This document shows positions 45,579-53,770 of a stretch of DNA of 64,000 nt, one piece after another; position 1 is the stretch's first letter, and every line of letters starts with the position of its first letter. The translations under genes and the position numbers were made by a program. This DNA comes from Plasticicumulans acidivorans (GTDB lineage: Bacteria > Pseudomonadota > Gammaproteobacteria > Competibacterales > Competibacteraceae), in contig NZ_QGTJ01000004.1 in the NCBI RefSeq assembly GCF_003182095.1, forward strand, positions 124,001-188,000. Direction: 5' to 3'. The notes beneath the pieces were generated by a model. It was not told the origin of the DNA. It did not search any database and was given only the letters and a program-made list of their open reading frames with translations.

Positions 45579-47471
45579 ATGAATTACGAAGCATTCCACC
45601 AGCGTTCCGTCACCGACATGGAGGGCTTCTGGGGTGAGCAGGCCGGGCTGATCCACTGGCACAAGCCGCCACAGCAGATCCTCGATTTTTCGCAGCCGCC
45701 GTTTCGCAAGTGGTTCGTCGGTGGTGAAACCAATCTCTGTTACAACGCCGTCGACCGCCATCTTGCCGCGCGGGCCGAGCAGGCGGCACTGGTCTGCATC
45801 TCGACCGAGACCGAGCAGACGCGTTCATACTCGTATGCGCAGCTGCATCGTGAGGTGAACGCAGTGGCGGCTGCTTTTGCCGCGCTCGGTGTCGGCAAGG
45901 GCGACCGCGTCGTCATTTACATGCCGATGATTGCCGAGGCGATCATTTCGATGCTGGCCTGCGCACGCCTCGGCGCGGTGCACTCGGTGGTGTTCGGTGG
46001 CTTTGCTGCGCCGAATCTGGCCGTGCGCATCGACGACGCCAAGCCGGCGCTGCTGGTCACTGCCGATGCCGGCATGCGCAACGGCAAGCCGGTGCCGTAC
46101 AAGCATCTCGTCGATGAAGCCTGCCAGCTGGCGAAGTTCCCGCCCCGGCACGTGCTGATCGCCAACCGCGGCCTCGATCAGGCGATGCCGTTGACCGCCG
46201 GCCGCGACCTCGACTTCGCCAGCCTGTGTGCCGAGTATGCCGATGCCGATGTGCCGGTGACCTGGGTCGAGTCGAACGAGCCGAGCTACATCCTCTACAC
46301 CTCCGGCACCACCGGCACGCCCAAGGGCGTGCAGCGCGATACCGGCGGCTACTGCGTCGCTCTGGCGGCGTCGATGAAGTACGTCTACAACGCCAATCCC
46401 GGCGAGACGATGTTCACCACATCGGACATCGGTTGGGTCGTCGGCCACAGTTATATCGTCTACGGGCCGTTGATCCACGGCATGACGACGATCTGCTACG
46501 AAGGCATGCCGACGCGGCCCGATGCCGGCATCTGGTGGAAGATCGTCGAGGACTATCAGGTCACGACGATGTTCAGCTCGCCGACCGCGGTGCGCGTGCT
46601 GAAGAAGCAGGATCCGGAATACCTGCGCAAATACGATCTTTCCAGCCTGCGCTACCTGTTCCTCGCCGGCGAGCCGCTCGATGAGCCGACGTCGCGCTGG
46701 ATCAGCGACGCGCTTGGCGTGCCGGTCATCGACCACTACTGGCAGACCGAGACCGGCTGGGCGATGTTGACCTATCTGCCGGGCGTCGAGCTCAAGCCCA
46801 ACCGCTTCGGCTCGCCGGGCTTCGCCAACTACGGCTTCAACATCCGTGTCATCAACGAGGCGACCGGTGCCGACGCCGAGCCGAATGAAAAGGGCGTGCT
46901 GGTCGTCGTGCCGCCGCTGCCGCCGGGCTGTCTGTCGACGGTGTGGGGTAACGACGAGCGCTTCGTGAAGAGCTATTTCAGTCAGTTCAAAGAGCTGCTC
47001 TACACCTCCTCGGACTGGGCGGTGCGTGACGACGATGGCTACTTCTTCATCCTTGGCCGCACGGACGACGTCATCAACGTCGCCGGTCACCGCCTTGGCA
47101 CCCGCGAGATCGAAGAAGCGGTGCAGGCGCACAGTGCGGTCGCCGAGGTCGCCGTCGTCGGTATCGCCGATCAGCTCAAGGGGCAGGAGGCCATCGTCTT
47201 CGCCACGCTGAAGGACCCGAGCCGGGTCGAGACGACCGACGGTCGGGCGCAGCTCGAAAAGGAAGTGCTGGCCAAGGTCGTCGAGCAGCTCGGCCCTGTT
47301 GCCCGGCCAAAGCACGTCTACTTTGTTAATGCCCTGCCGAAGACCCGTTCCGGCAAGCTGCTGCGCCGCTCGATTCAGGCGCTGGCGGAAGGTCGTGATC
47401 CGGGCGATCTGTCGACGCTCGACGATCCGAACTCGCTCGACGAGGTGCGGCGCGCCGTGCATCAGGGCTGA
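45579..47471 (+). CDS. prpE: Propionyl-CoA synthetase PrpE
   Basis: Activates propionate to propionyl-CoA via a propionyl-adenylate. The 630-residue acyl-CoA synthetase has the AMP-binding P-loop YTSGTTGTPKGVQRDTGG and the SDIGWVVGHSYIVYGPLIHG segment. WQTETGW is the A5 motif, and the C-terminal KTRSGKLLRR carries the acetylation-sensitive catalytic lysine. The sequence resembles PrpE more than acetyl-CoA synthetase, and the downstream methylcitrate genes support this. Confidence 0.93.
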   Translation: MNYEAFHQRSVTDMEGFWGEQAGLIHWHKPPQQILDFSQPPFRKWFVGGETNLCYNAVDRHLAARAEQAALVCISTETEQTRSYSYAQLHREVNAVAAAFAALGVGKGDRVVIYMPMIAEAIISMLACARLGAVHSVVFGGFAAPNLAVRIDDAKPALLVTADAGMRNGKPVPYKHLVDEACQLAKFPPRHVLIANRGLDQAMPLTAGRDLDFASLCAEYADADVPVTWVESNEPSYILYTSGTTGTPKGVQRDTGGYCVALAASMKYVYNANPGETMFTTSDIGWVVGHSYIVYGPLIHGMTTICYEGMPTRPDAGIWWKIVEDYQVTTMFSSPTAVRVLKKQDPEYLRKYDLSSLRYLFLAGEPLDEPTSRWISDALGVPVIDHYWQTETGWAMLTYLPGVELKPNRFGSPGFANYGFNIRVINEATGADAEPNEKGVLVVVPPLPPGCLSTVWGNDERFVKSYFSQFKELLYTSSDWAVRDDDGYFFILGRTDDVINVAGHRLGTREIEEAVQAHSAVAEVAVVGIADQLKGQEAIVFATLKDPSRVETTDGRAQLEKEVLAKVVEQLGPVARPKHVYFVNALPKTRSGKLLRRSIQALAEGRDPGDLSTLDDPNSLDEVRRAVHQG

Positions 47472-47760
47472 AACGTCTTCGCAAGGGGGGGGAGCCGCGC
47501 CCGGAACAAACGCGCGGCGCAGGCGGTAAGACCGAGCAAGCGTATGCCAACGAGCTGCGTGCCGGTTGTTCCGCAGGGCCCGCAGCGCCGTCGGGGGTTC
47601 GTCAGAGGCGGCAGCGGGGAAGGCAGGGCGGCGACACGGGATGTGCGCCGCCCGCCGGGGCGCAGCAGCGCCTTTGCGGACCTCACCGGGGGGGTGGGGT
47701 CCGTTTTTAACGAGACCACGCGGCGCGCTGGGCGCGCCGCCGAGCACGAAGGTGAATCAC
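47472..47760 (+). promoter_or_regulatory. prpE-prpB intergenic region with terminator and hairpin
   Basis: A 289-base GC-rich gap, unusual inside an otherwise tight gene run. It contains a strong terminator (47678-47708) and an 8-bp GC stem, GCGGCGCG/CGCGCCGC (47720-47727 with 47733-47740), just before the prpB ribosome-binding site GAAGGTG. I see no coding sequence. It may hold a separate promoter and attenuated leader for prpBC-acnD-prpF. Confidence 0.5.
47678..47708 (+). terminator. Intrinsic terminator between prpE and prpB
   Basis: GGACCTCACC (47678-47687) pairs with GGTGGGGTCC (47693-47702), 10 bp with one G-U pair and a five-G loop, followed by G and five T (47704-47708). It ends 52 bases before the prpB ATG, so it can end the prpE transcript or act as an attenuator of prpB. 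Confidence 0.75.
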
Positions 47761-48648
47761 ATGAGTGAGCTGAAATCCGCGGGTGCCCGTTTCCGCGCTG
47801 CCGTTCAGGAGGAGCGCCCCCTGCAGGTGGTGGGCGCGGTCAATGCCTACTTTGCCCGTCTTGCCGATCGCACCGGCTACCGGGCGTTGTATCTGTCCGG
47901 TGGCGGCGTCGCAGCCTGCTCCTGCGGTATTCCCGATCTCGGCATCACGACGATGGAAGACGTGCTGATCGATGCCCGGCGCATCACCGACGTCACCGAT
48001 CTGCCGCTGCTGGTCGACATCGACACCGGCTGGGGCGGCGCCTTCAACATTGCGCGCGCCGTGCGCGAGATGACCCGCGCCGGCGTTGCCGCCGTGCACA
48101 TCGAAGATCAGGTGCAGCAGAAGCGCTGCGGTCATCGTCCGAACAAGGCGATCGTCTCCCAGGCGGAGATGGTCGATCGCATCAAGGCCGCCGTCGACGC
48201 CAAGACCGACAGCAATTTCGTGATCATGGCGCGTACCGACGCGCTCGCCGTCGAGGGGCTGCAGTCGGCGATCGACCGTGCCTGCGCCTGCGTCGAGGCC
48301 GGTGCCGACATGATCTTCCCTGAGGCGATGACCGAGCTGACGATGTATCGCCAGTTTTCCGAGGCTGTCGGCGTGCCGGTGCTCGCCAACATCACCGAAT
48401 TCGGTTCGACGCCGCTGTTCACCACGCGTGAACTGGGCGACAACGGCGTGTCGCTGGTGCTCTACCCGCTGTCGACCTTCCGTGCAGCTTCCAAGGCGGC
48501 ACTGAACGTCTATCAGCAGCTGCGTCAGGAAGGTACGCAGAAGGGTGTCGTCGACACCATGCAGACACGTGCCGAACTCTATGACTATCTGGGCTATCAC
48601 GCTTACGAGCAGAAGCTGGATGCCCTGTTCGCGAAAGAGGGAAAGTAA
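47761..48648 (+). CDS. prpB: 2-methylisocitrate lyase
   Basis: Cleaves 2-methylisocitrate to pyruvate and succinate, the last step of the methylcitrate cycle. The 295-residue length matches E. coli PrpB. Motifs are [34 protein letters not shown] with metal-binding acids, and [16 protein letters not shown] carrying the catalytic cysteine of the isocitrate-lyase superfamily (KRCGH). ATG 47761 ([15 protein letters not shown]) was chosen; the longer frame upstream crosses the terminator. prpC follows after 2 bases. Confidence 0.96.
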   Translation: MSELKSAGARFRAAVQEERPLQVVGAVNAYFARLADRTGYRALYLSGGGVAACSCGIPDLGITTMEDVLIDARRITDVTDLPLLVDIDTGWGGAFNIARAVREMTRAGVAAVHIEDQVQQKRCGHRPNKAIVSQAEMVDRIKAAVDAKTDSNFVIMARTDALAVEGLQSAIDRACACVEAGADMIFPEAMTELTMYRQFSEAVGVPVLANITEFGSTPLFTTRELGDNGVSLVLYPLSTFRAASKAALNVYQQLRQEGTQKGVVDTMQTRAELYDYLGYHAYEQKLDALFAKEGK

Positions 48649-48650
48649 CG

Positions 48651-49802
48651 ATGAGCGAAGCCACTCAGGTCCTGCCGAAGGCCAAGAAATCCGTTGCGCT
48701 GTCCGGCACGGCAGCCGGTAACACCGCAGTCTGCACCGTCGGCCGGACTGGCAACGATCTGCACTATCGCGGTTACGACATCCTCGATCTGGCCGAGAAG
48801 TGCGAATTCGAGGAAGTCGCCTACCTGCTGATCCACGGTAAGCTGCCGACCTACGCCGAGCTGGCGGTTTACAAGGCCAAGCTGCATTCGCTGCGCGGCA
48901 TCCCGAACACCGTCAAGGCCGCACTCGAAGCGCTGCCGGCTTCGGCGCACCCGATGGACGTGCTGCGCACCGGCGCTTCGGTGCTCGGCTGCACGATGCC
49001 GGAGAAGGACGACCACAACTACGCCGGCGCCAAGGACATCGCCGACCGGCTGATGGCTTCGTTCGGTTCGATGCTGCTGTACTGGTACCACTTCAGCCAC
49101 AACGGCAAGCGTATCGAAGTCGAGACGGACGATGACTCGATCGGCGGTCACTTCCTGCACCTGCTGCACGGCAAGAAGCCGAGCGAGCTGTGGGTGCACG
49201 CGATGCACACCTCGCTGATCCTCTACGCCGAGCACGAGTTCAACGCCTCGACCTTCACCTCGCGCGTCATCGCCGGTACCGGCTCCGACATCTACTCGGC
49301 GATCACCGGTGCGATCGGCGCCCTGCGCGGTCCGAAGCACGGCGGTGCCAACGAGGTGGCCTTCGAGATTCAGCAGCGCTACGACAGCCCGGACGAGGCC
49401 GAGGCCGACATCCGTGCCCGCGTCGAGCGCAAGGAAGTCGTCATCGGCTTCGGTCACCCGGTTTATACCGTCTCCGATCCGCGCAACAAGGTCATCAAGA
49501 ACGTCGCGCACAAGCTCGGTGAGGCGCAGGGCAACATGAAGATGTACCGCATCGCCGATCGCCTCGAGGCGGTGATGTGGGAAGTCAAGAAGATGTTCCC
49601 GAACCTCGACTGGTTCTCGGCGGTGTCCTATCACCTGATGGGCGTGCCGACTGCGATGTTCACGCCGCTGTTCGTCATCGCCCGTACTGCCGGCTGGAGC
49701 GCGCACGTCATCGAGCAGCGCCAGGACGGCAAGATCATTCGCCCGAGCGCGAATTACGTCGGTCCGGAAGACCAGCGCTTCCTGCCGATCGACCAGCGCT
49801 GA
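48651..49802 (+). CDS. prpC: 2-methylcitrate synthase
   Basis: Condenses propionyl-CoA with oxaloacetate. The 383-residue citrate-synthase-fold protein opens with [28 protein letters not shown]. It has the catalytic histidine segment [13 protein letters not shown] and [13 protein letters not shown], plus the late [20 protein letters not shown] aspartate region. It is coupled to prpB (2-base gap) and is followed by acnD after 11 bases. Confidence 0.96.
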   Translation: MSEATQVLPKAKKSVALSGTAAGNTAVCTVGRTGNDLHYRGYDILDLAEKCEFEEVAYLLIHGKLPTYAELAVYKAKLHSLRGIPNTVKAALEALPASAHPMDVLRTGASVLGCTMPEKDDHNYAGAKDIADRLMASFGSMLLYWYHFSHNGKRIEVETDDDSIGGHFLHLLHGKKPSELWVHAMHTSLILYAEHEFNASTFTSRVIAGTGSDIYSAITGAIGALRGPKHGGANEVAFEIQQRYDSPDEAEADIRARVERKEVVIGFGHPVYTVSDPRNKVIKNVAHKLGEAQGNMKMYRIADRLEAVMWEVKKMFPNLDWFSAVSYHLMGVPTAMFTPLFVIARTAGWSAHVIEQRQDGKIIRPSANYVGPEDQRFLPIDQR

Positions 49803-49813
49803 GAGAGGTGTTC

Positions 49814-52426
49814 ATGAACACTGCTTACCGCAAGCCGCTGCCCGGCACCGCGCTCGATTATTTCGATGCGCGGGCCGCGGTCGAAGCGATCGCGCCCGGT
49901 GCCTACGACACTCTGCCGTACACCTCGCGCGTGCTAGCCGAGAATCTGGTGCGCCGCTGCGAGCCGGCGACGCTGACCGACTCTCTCAAGCAGTTGATCG
50001 AGCGCAAGCGCGATCTGGACTTCCCGTGGTTCCCGGCGCGCGTGGTTTGCCACGACATCCTCGGCCAGACCGCGCTGGTCGATCTCGCCGGCCTGCGCGA
50101 TGCGATCGCCGACAAGGGCGGTGAGCCGGCGCTGGTCAACCCGGTGGTGCCGACGCAGCTGATCGTCGACCACTCACTGGCGGTCGAATACGGCGGCTTC
50201 GATCCCGAAGCCTTCGACAAGAACCGCGCCGTCGAGGATCGCCGCAACGAGGACCGCTTCCACTTCATCAACTGGACGCGCACCGCGTTCAAGAACGTGG
50301 ACGTGATCCCGGCCGGCAACGGCATCATGCACCAGATCAATCTGGAGAAGATGTCACCGGTGGTGCAGGTGCGCGAGGGTGTCGCCTTCCCTGACACCTG
50401 TGTCGGTACCGACAGCCACACGCCGCACGTCGATGCGCTCGGCGTCATCGCCGTCGGCGTCGGCGGCCTCGAAGCCGAAACCGTGATGCTCGGCCGCGCC
50501 TCGATGATGCGCCTGCCCGACATCGTCGGCGTCAAGCTCACCGGCAAGCGCCAGCCCGGCATCACCGCGACCGACATCGTGCTCGCGCTGACCGAGTTCC
50601 TGCGCAAGGAGCGCGTCGTCGGTGCCTACGTCGAGTTCTTCGGCGACGGTGCCGCCAGCCTGTCGATCGGTGATCGCGCGACCATCTCCAATATGTGCCC
50701 GGAGTACGGCGCGACGGCGGCGATGTTCTACATCGACCAGCAGACCATCGATTATCTCAAGCTCACCGGCCGCGAGCCGGAGCAGGTCGCGCTGGTCGAG
50801 AACTACGCCAAGACCACCGGTCTGTGGGCCGATGCGCTGGTGAGCGCCGAGTACGAGCGCGTGCTTGAGTTCGATCTGAGCACGGTCGTGCGCAACATGG
50901 CCGGCCCGTCGAACCCGCACCGGCGGTTGCCGACCTCGGCACTGAGCGAGCGCGGTATCGCCGATGAGGGCAAGCTCGCCGAGGCCAAGGACGAGGAAGC
51001 CAAGGGTCTGCTGCCGGATGGCGCGGTCATCATCGCCGCGATCACCAGCTGCACCAACACCAGCAACCCGCGCAACGTGGTCGCCGCCGCGCTGCTCGCG
51101 CGCAACGCCAACAAGCTCGGCCTGGTGCGCAAGCCCTGGGTCAAGACCTCGTTCGCGCCGGGTTCGAAGGTCGCCAAGCTGTATCTGGAAGAGGCCGGGC
51201 TGCTGCCGGAGCTGGAAAAGCTCGGCTTCGGCATCGTCGCCTACGCCTGCACCACCTGTAACGGTATGTCGGGCGCACTCGATCCGAAGATTCAGCAGGA
51301 GATCATCGACCGCGATCTGTACTCGACCGCGGTGCTCTCGGGCAACCGCAACTTCGACGGTCGCATCCACCCGTACGCGAAGCAGGCCTTCCTCGCCTCG
51401 CCGCCGCTGGTCGTCGCCTACGCGATCGCCGGTACCGTGCGCTTCGACATCGAAAACGATGTGCTCGGCACCGACCAGAACGGCAATCCGGTCACGCTGA
51501 AGGATCTGTGGCCGAGCGACGAGGAAATCGACGCCATCGTTGCTGCGAGCGTCAAGCCCGAGCAGTTCCGCCAGATCTACATCCCGATGTTCGATCTGGG
51601 GGCGGTGCAGGAGGCGAAGAGCCCGCTCTACGACTGGCGGCCGATGTCGACCTACATCCGCCGTCCGCCGTACTGGGAAGGCGCGCTGGCCGGCGAGCGT
51701 ACGCTCAAGGGCATGCGGCCGCTGGCGGTGCTGCCGGACAACATCACCACCGATCACCTGTCGCCGTCGAACGCGATTCTGCTGAACTCGGCAGCCGGTG
51801 AGTACCTGGCGAAGATGGGTCTGCCGGAGGAGGACTTCAACTCCTACGCGACCCACCGCGGTGATCATCTGACGGCACAGCGGGCGACGTTCGCCAACCC
51901 CAAGCTCATCAACGAAATGGCGGTGGTCGACGGTCAGGTCAAGCAGGGTTCGCTGGCGCGGGTCGAGCCGGATGGCAAGGTCATGCGCATGTGGGAAGCG
52001 ATCGAGACCTACATGGAGCGCAAGCAGCCGCTGATCATCATCGCCGGTGCCGACTACGGTCAGGGCTCCTCGCGTGACTGGGCGGCCAAGGGCGTGCGTC
52101 TGGCCGGTGTCGAGGCGATCGCCGCCGAGGGCTTCGAGCGCATCCACCGCACCAACCTGATCGGTATGGGCGTGCTGCCGCTGGAGTTCAAACCGGGCAC
52201 CAATCGCAAGACGCTCGGCATCGACGGCACCGAGACCTACGACGTGGTCGGCGAGCGCAAGCCGCGTGCCGACCTGACGCTGGTCATCCACCGCAAGAAC
52301 GGCGAGACGGTCGAAGTGCCTGTTACCTGCCGGCTCGACACGGCGGAAGAGGTCCTGATCTACGAAGCCGGCGGCGTGCTGCAGCGCTTCGCGCAGGACT
52401 TCCTCGAATCCACGCAGGCCGCGTAA
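49814..52426 (+). CDS. acnD: Fe/S-dependent 2-methylcitrate dehydratase AcnD
   Basis: Dehydrates 2-methylcitrate in organisms that lack PrpD. The 870-residue aconitase-superfamily protein has the three cluster cysteines: ITSCTNTSNPR for the first, and YACTTCNGMSGALDP for the CxxC pair. The C-terminal swivel domain has GADYGQGSSRDWAAKG. The N-terminus MNTAYRKPLPGTALDYFDAR and the following prpF mark it as AcnD rather than AcnA. ATG 49814 follows GAGAGAGG; the longer frame upstream lies within prpC. Confidence 0.95.
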   Translation: MNTAYRKPLPGTALDYFDARAAVEAIAPGAYDTLPYTSRVLAENLVRRCEPATLTDSLKQLIERKRDLDFPWFPARVVCHDILGQTALVDLAGLRDAIADKGGEPALVNPVVPTQLIVDHSLAVEYGGFDPEAFDKNRAVEDRRNEDRFHFINWTRTAFKNVDVIPAGNGIMHQINLEKMSPVVQVREGVAFPDTCVGTDSHTPHVDALGVIAVGVGGLEAETVMLGRASMMRLPDIVGVKLTGKRQPGITATDIVLALTEFLRKERVVGAYVEFFGDGAASLSIGDRATISNMCPEYGATAAMFYIDQQTIDYLKLTGREPEQVALVENYAKTTGLWADALVSAEYERVLEFDLSTVVRNMAGPSNPHRRLPTSALSERGIADEGKLAEAKDEEAKGLLPDGAVIIAAITSCTNTSNPRNVVAAALLARNANKLGLVRKPWVKTSFAPGSKVAKLYLEEAGLLPELEKLGFGIVAYACTTCNGMSGALDPKIQQEIIDRDLYSTAVLSGNRNFDGRIHPYAKQAFLASPPLVVAYAIAGTVRFDIENDVLGTDQNGNPVTLKDLWPSDEEIDAIVAASVKPEQFRQIYIPMFDLGAVQEAKSPLYDWRPMSTYIRRPPYWEGALAGERTLKGMRPLAVLPDNITTDHLSPSNAILLNSAAGEYLAKMGLPEEDFNSYATHRGDHLTAQRATFANPKLINEMAVVDGQVKQGSLARVEPDGKVMRMWEAIETYMERKQPLIIIAGADYGQGSSRDWAAKGVRLAGVEAIAAEGFERIHRTNLIGMGVLPLEFKPGTNRKTLGIDGTETYDVVGERKPRADLTLVIHRKNGETVEVPVTCRLDTAEEVLIYEAGGVLQRFAQDFLESTQAA

Positions 52427-52458
52427 GCGGCAAGCGTAGATTGATTCCGACGTCCATC

Positions 52459-52492
52459 CCGGGGCGGCGCGGCGACGTGCCGCCCCGGTTTC
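52459..52492 (+). terminator. Strong stem-loop between acnD and prpF
   Basis: CCGGGGCGGC (52459-52468) and GCCGCCCCGG (52479-52488) form a perfect 10-bp stem with a 10-base loop, followed by TTTCATTT. The interrupted T-tract suggests partial rather than complete termination, which would lower prpF expression relative to acnD. Confidence 0.55.
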
Positions 52493-52507
52493 ATTTCAGG
52501 AGCAATC

Positions 52508-53701
52508 ATGTCCCAGGTTCCCCAGATCAAAGTCCCTGCGACTTATATGCGCGGCGGTACCAGCAAAGGCGTGTTCTTCAACCTGGCCGAGCTGCCGGCG
52601 AGCTGCCAGGTGCCGGGCGAGGCCCGCGACAAGCTGTTGATGCGTGTCATCGGCAGCCCCGATCCGTATGCCAAGCAGATCGATGGCATGGGCGGCGCAA
52701 CGTCGAGCACCAGCAAGACGGTGATCCTCGCCAAGAGCACTCGCCCGGACCACGACGTCGATTACCTGTTCGGCCAGGTGGCGATCGACAAGGCTTTCGT
52801 CGACTGGAGCGGCAACTGCGGCAACCTGTCGGCGGCCGTCGGCCCGTTCGCGATCAGCAACGGCCTGATCGATCCGGCGCGGGTGCCGAGCGATGGCATC
52901 TGCACCGTGCGCATCTGGCAGGCCAACATCGGCAAGACGATCATCGCCCATGTGCCGATGACTGCCGGCGCGGTGCAGGAAACCGGCGATTTCGAGCTCG
53001 ACGGCGTGACCTTCCCGGCGGCCGAAGTGCAGCTGGAGTTCATCGATCCGGCCGACGAGGGCGAAGGTGAGGGCGGTGGTTCGATGTTCCCGACCGGCAA
53101 TCTGGTCGACGACCTCGAAGTGCCGGGTGTCGGCACGCTGAAGGCGACGATGATCAACGCCGGCATCCCGACGATCTTCGTCAACGCCGAGGCCATCGGC
53201 TACACCGGCACCGAGCTGCAGGAAGCCATCAATGGCGACTCCAAGGCGCTGACGATGTTCGAGACGATCCGTGCCTACGGTGCGCTGCGCATGGGCCTGA
53301 TCAAGAACGTCGACGAGGCCGCCAAGCGTCAGCACACGCCGAAGGTCGCCTTCGTCGCCCCGGCGCAGACCTACACCGCGTCGAGCGGCAAGACGGTCGA
53401 GGCTGCCGACATCGACCTGTGCGTGCGAGCGCTGTCGATGGGCAAGCTGCACCACGCGATGATGGGGACCGCCGCGGTCGCCATCGGCACGGCCGCGGCG
53501 ATCCCGGGCACGCTGGTCAACCTCGCCGCCGGCGGTGGCGAGCGCAACGCCGTGCGCTTCGGGCATCCTTCGGGCACGCTGCGCGTCGGCGCCGAAGCTC
53601 AGCAGGCCAGCGGCGAATGGACGGTGACCAAGGCCATCATGTCGCGCTCGGCGCGCGTGCTGATGGAAGGCTGGGTGCGCGTGCCGGGCGATACCTTCTG
53701 A
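52508..53701 (+). CDS. prpF: 2-methylaconitate cis-trans isomerase PrpF
   Basis: Isomerises the 2-methylaconitate made by AcnD so that aconitase can hydrate it. The 397-residue diaminopimelate-epimerase-fold protein opens IKVPATYMRGGTSKGVFF and has the family's DWSGNCGNLSAAVGPFAI and GGERNAVRFGHPSGTLRVG. ATG 52508 has an AGGAG site. It is the last gene of the methylcitrate set and ends at a terminator. Confidence 0.96.
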   Translation: MSQVPQIKVPATYMRGGTSKGVFFNLAELPASCQVPGEARDKLLMRVIGSPDPYAKQIDGMGGATSSTSKTVILAKSTRPDHDVDYLFGQVAIDKAFVDWSGNCGNLSAAVGPFAISNGLIDPARVPSDGICTVRIWQANIGKTIIAHVPMTAGAVQETGDFELDGVTFPAAEVQLEFIDPADEGEGEGGGSMFPTGNLVDDLEVPGVGTLKATMINAGIPTIFVNAEAIGYTGTELQEAINGDSKALTMFETIRAYGALRMGLIKNVDEAAKRQHTPKVAFVAPAQTYTASSGKTVEAADIDLCVRALSMGKLHHAMMGTAAVAIGTAAAIPGTLVNLAAGGGERNAVRFGHPSGTLRVGAEAQQASGEWTVTKAIMSRSARVLMEGWVRVPGDTF

Positions 53702-53726
53702 TCGCCATCGTCCGCCGCTGAGTCCG

Positions 53727-53755
53727 AGGCCCCGCCGCTCGCGCCGGGGCCTTTT
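53727..53755 (+). terminator. Intrinsic terminator after prpF
   Basis: GGCCCCG (53728-53734) pairs with CGGGGCC (53745-53751), followed by TTTT (53752-53755) and more pyrimidines. It lies 26 bases after the prpF stop and ends the prp locus before the convergent GGDEF-EAL gene. Confidence 0.8.
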
Positions 53756-53770
53756 CTTTGCTCGGCCGAC

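Noticed and set aside
45397..45582. 61-codon frame in the prpE leader
   Set aside because: Basic, low-complexity sequence overlapping several inverted repeats and the ribosome-binding site; no protein features.
45825..47747. A 640-codon minus-strand frame across prpE
   Set aside because: Antisense to an acyl-CoA synthetase with intact motifs; Arg/His/Asp-rich with no family features.
50354..52291. A 645-codon minus-strand frame within acnD
   Set aside because: Antisense shadow of AcnD.
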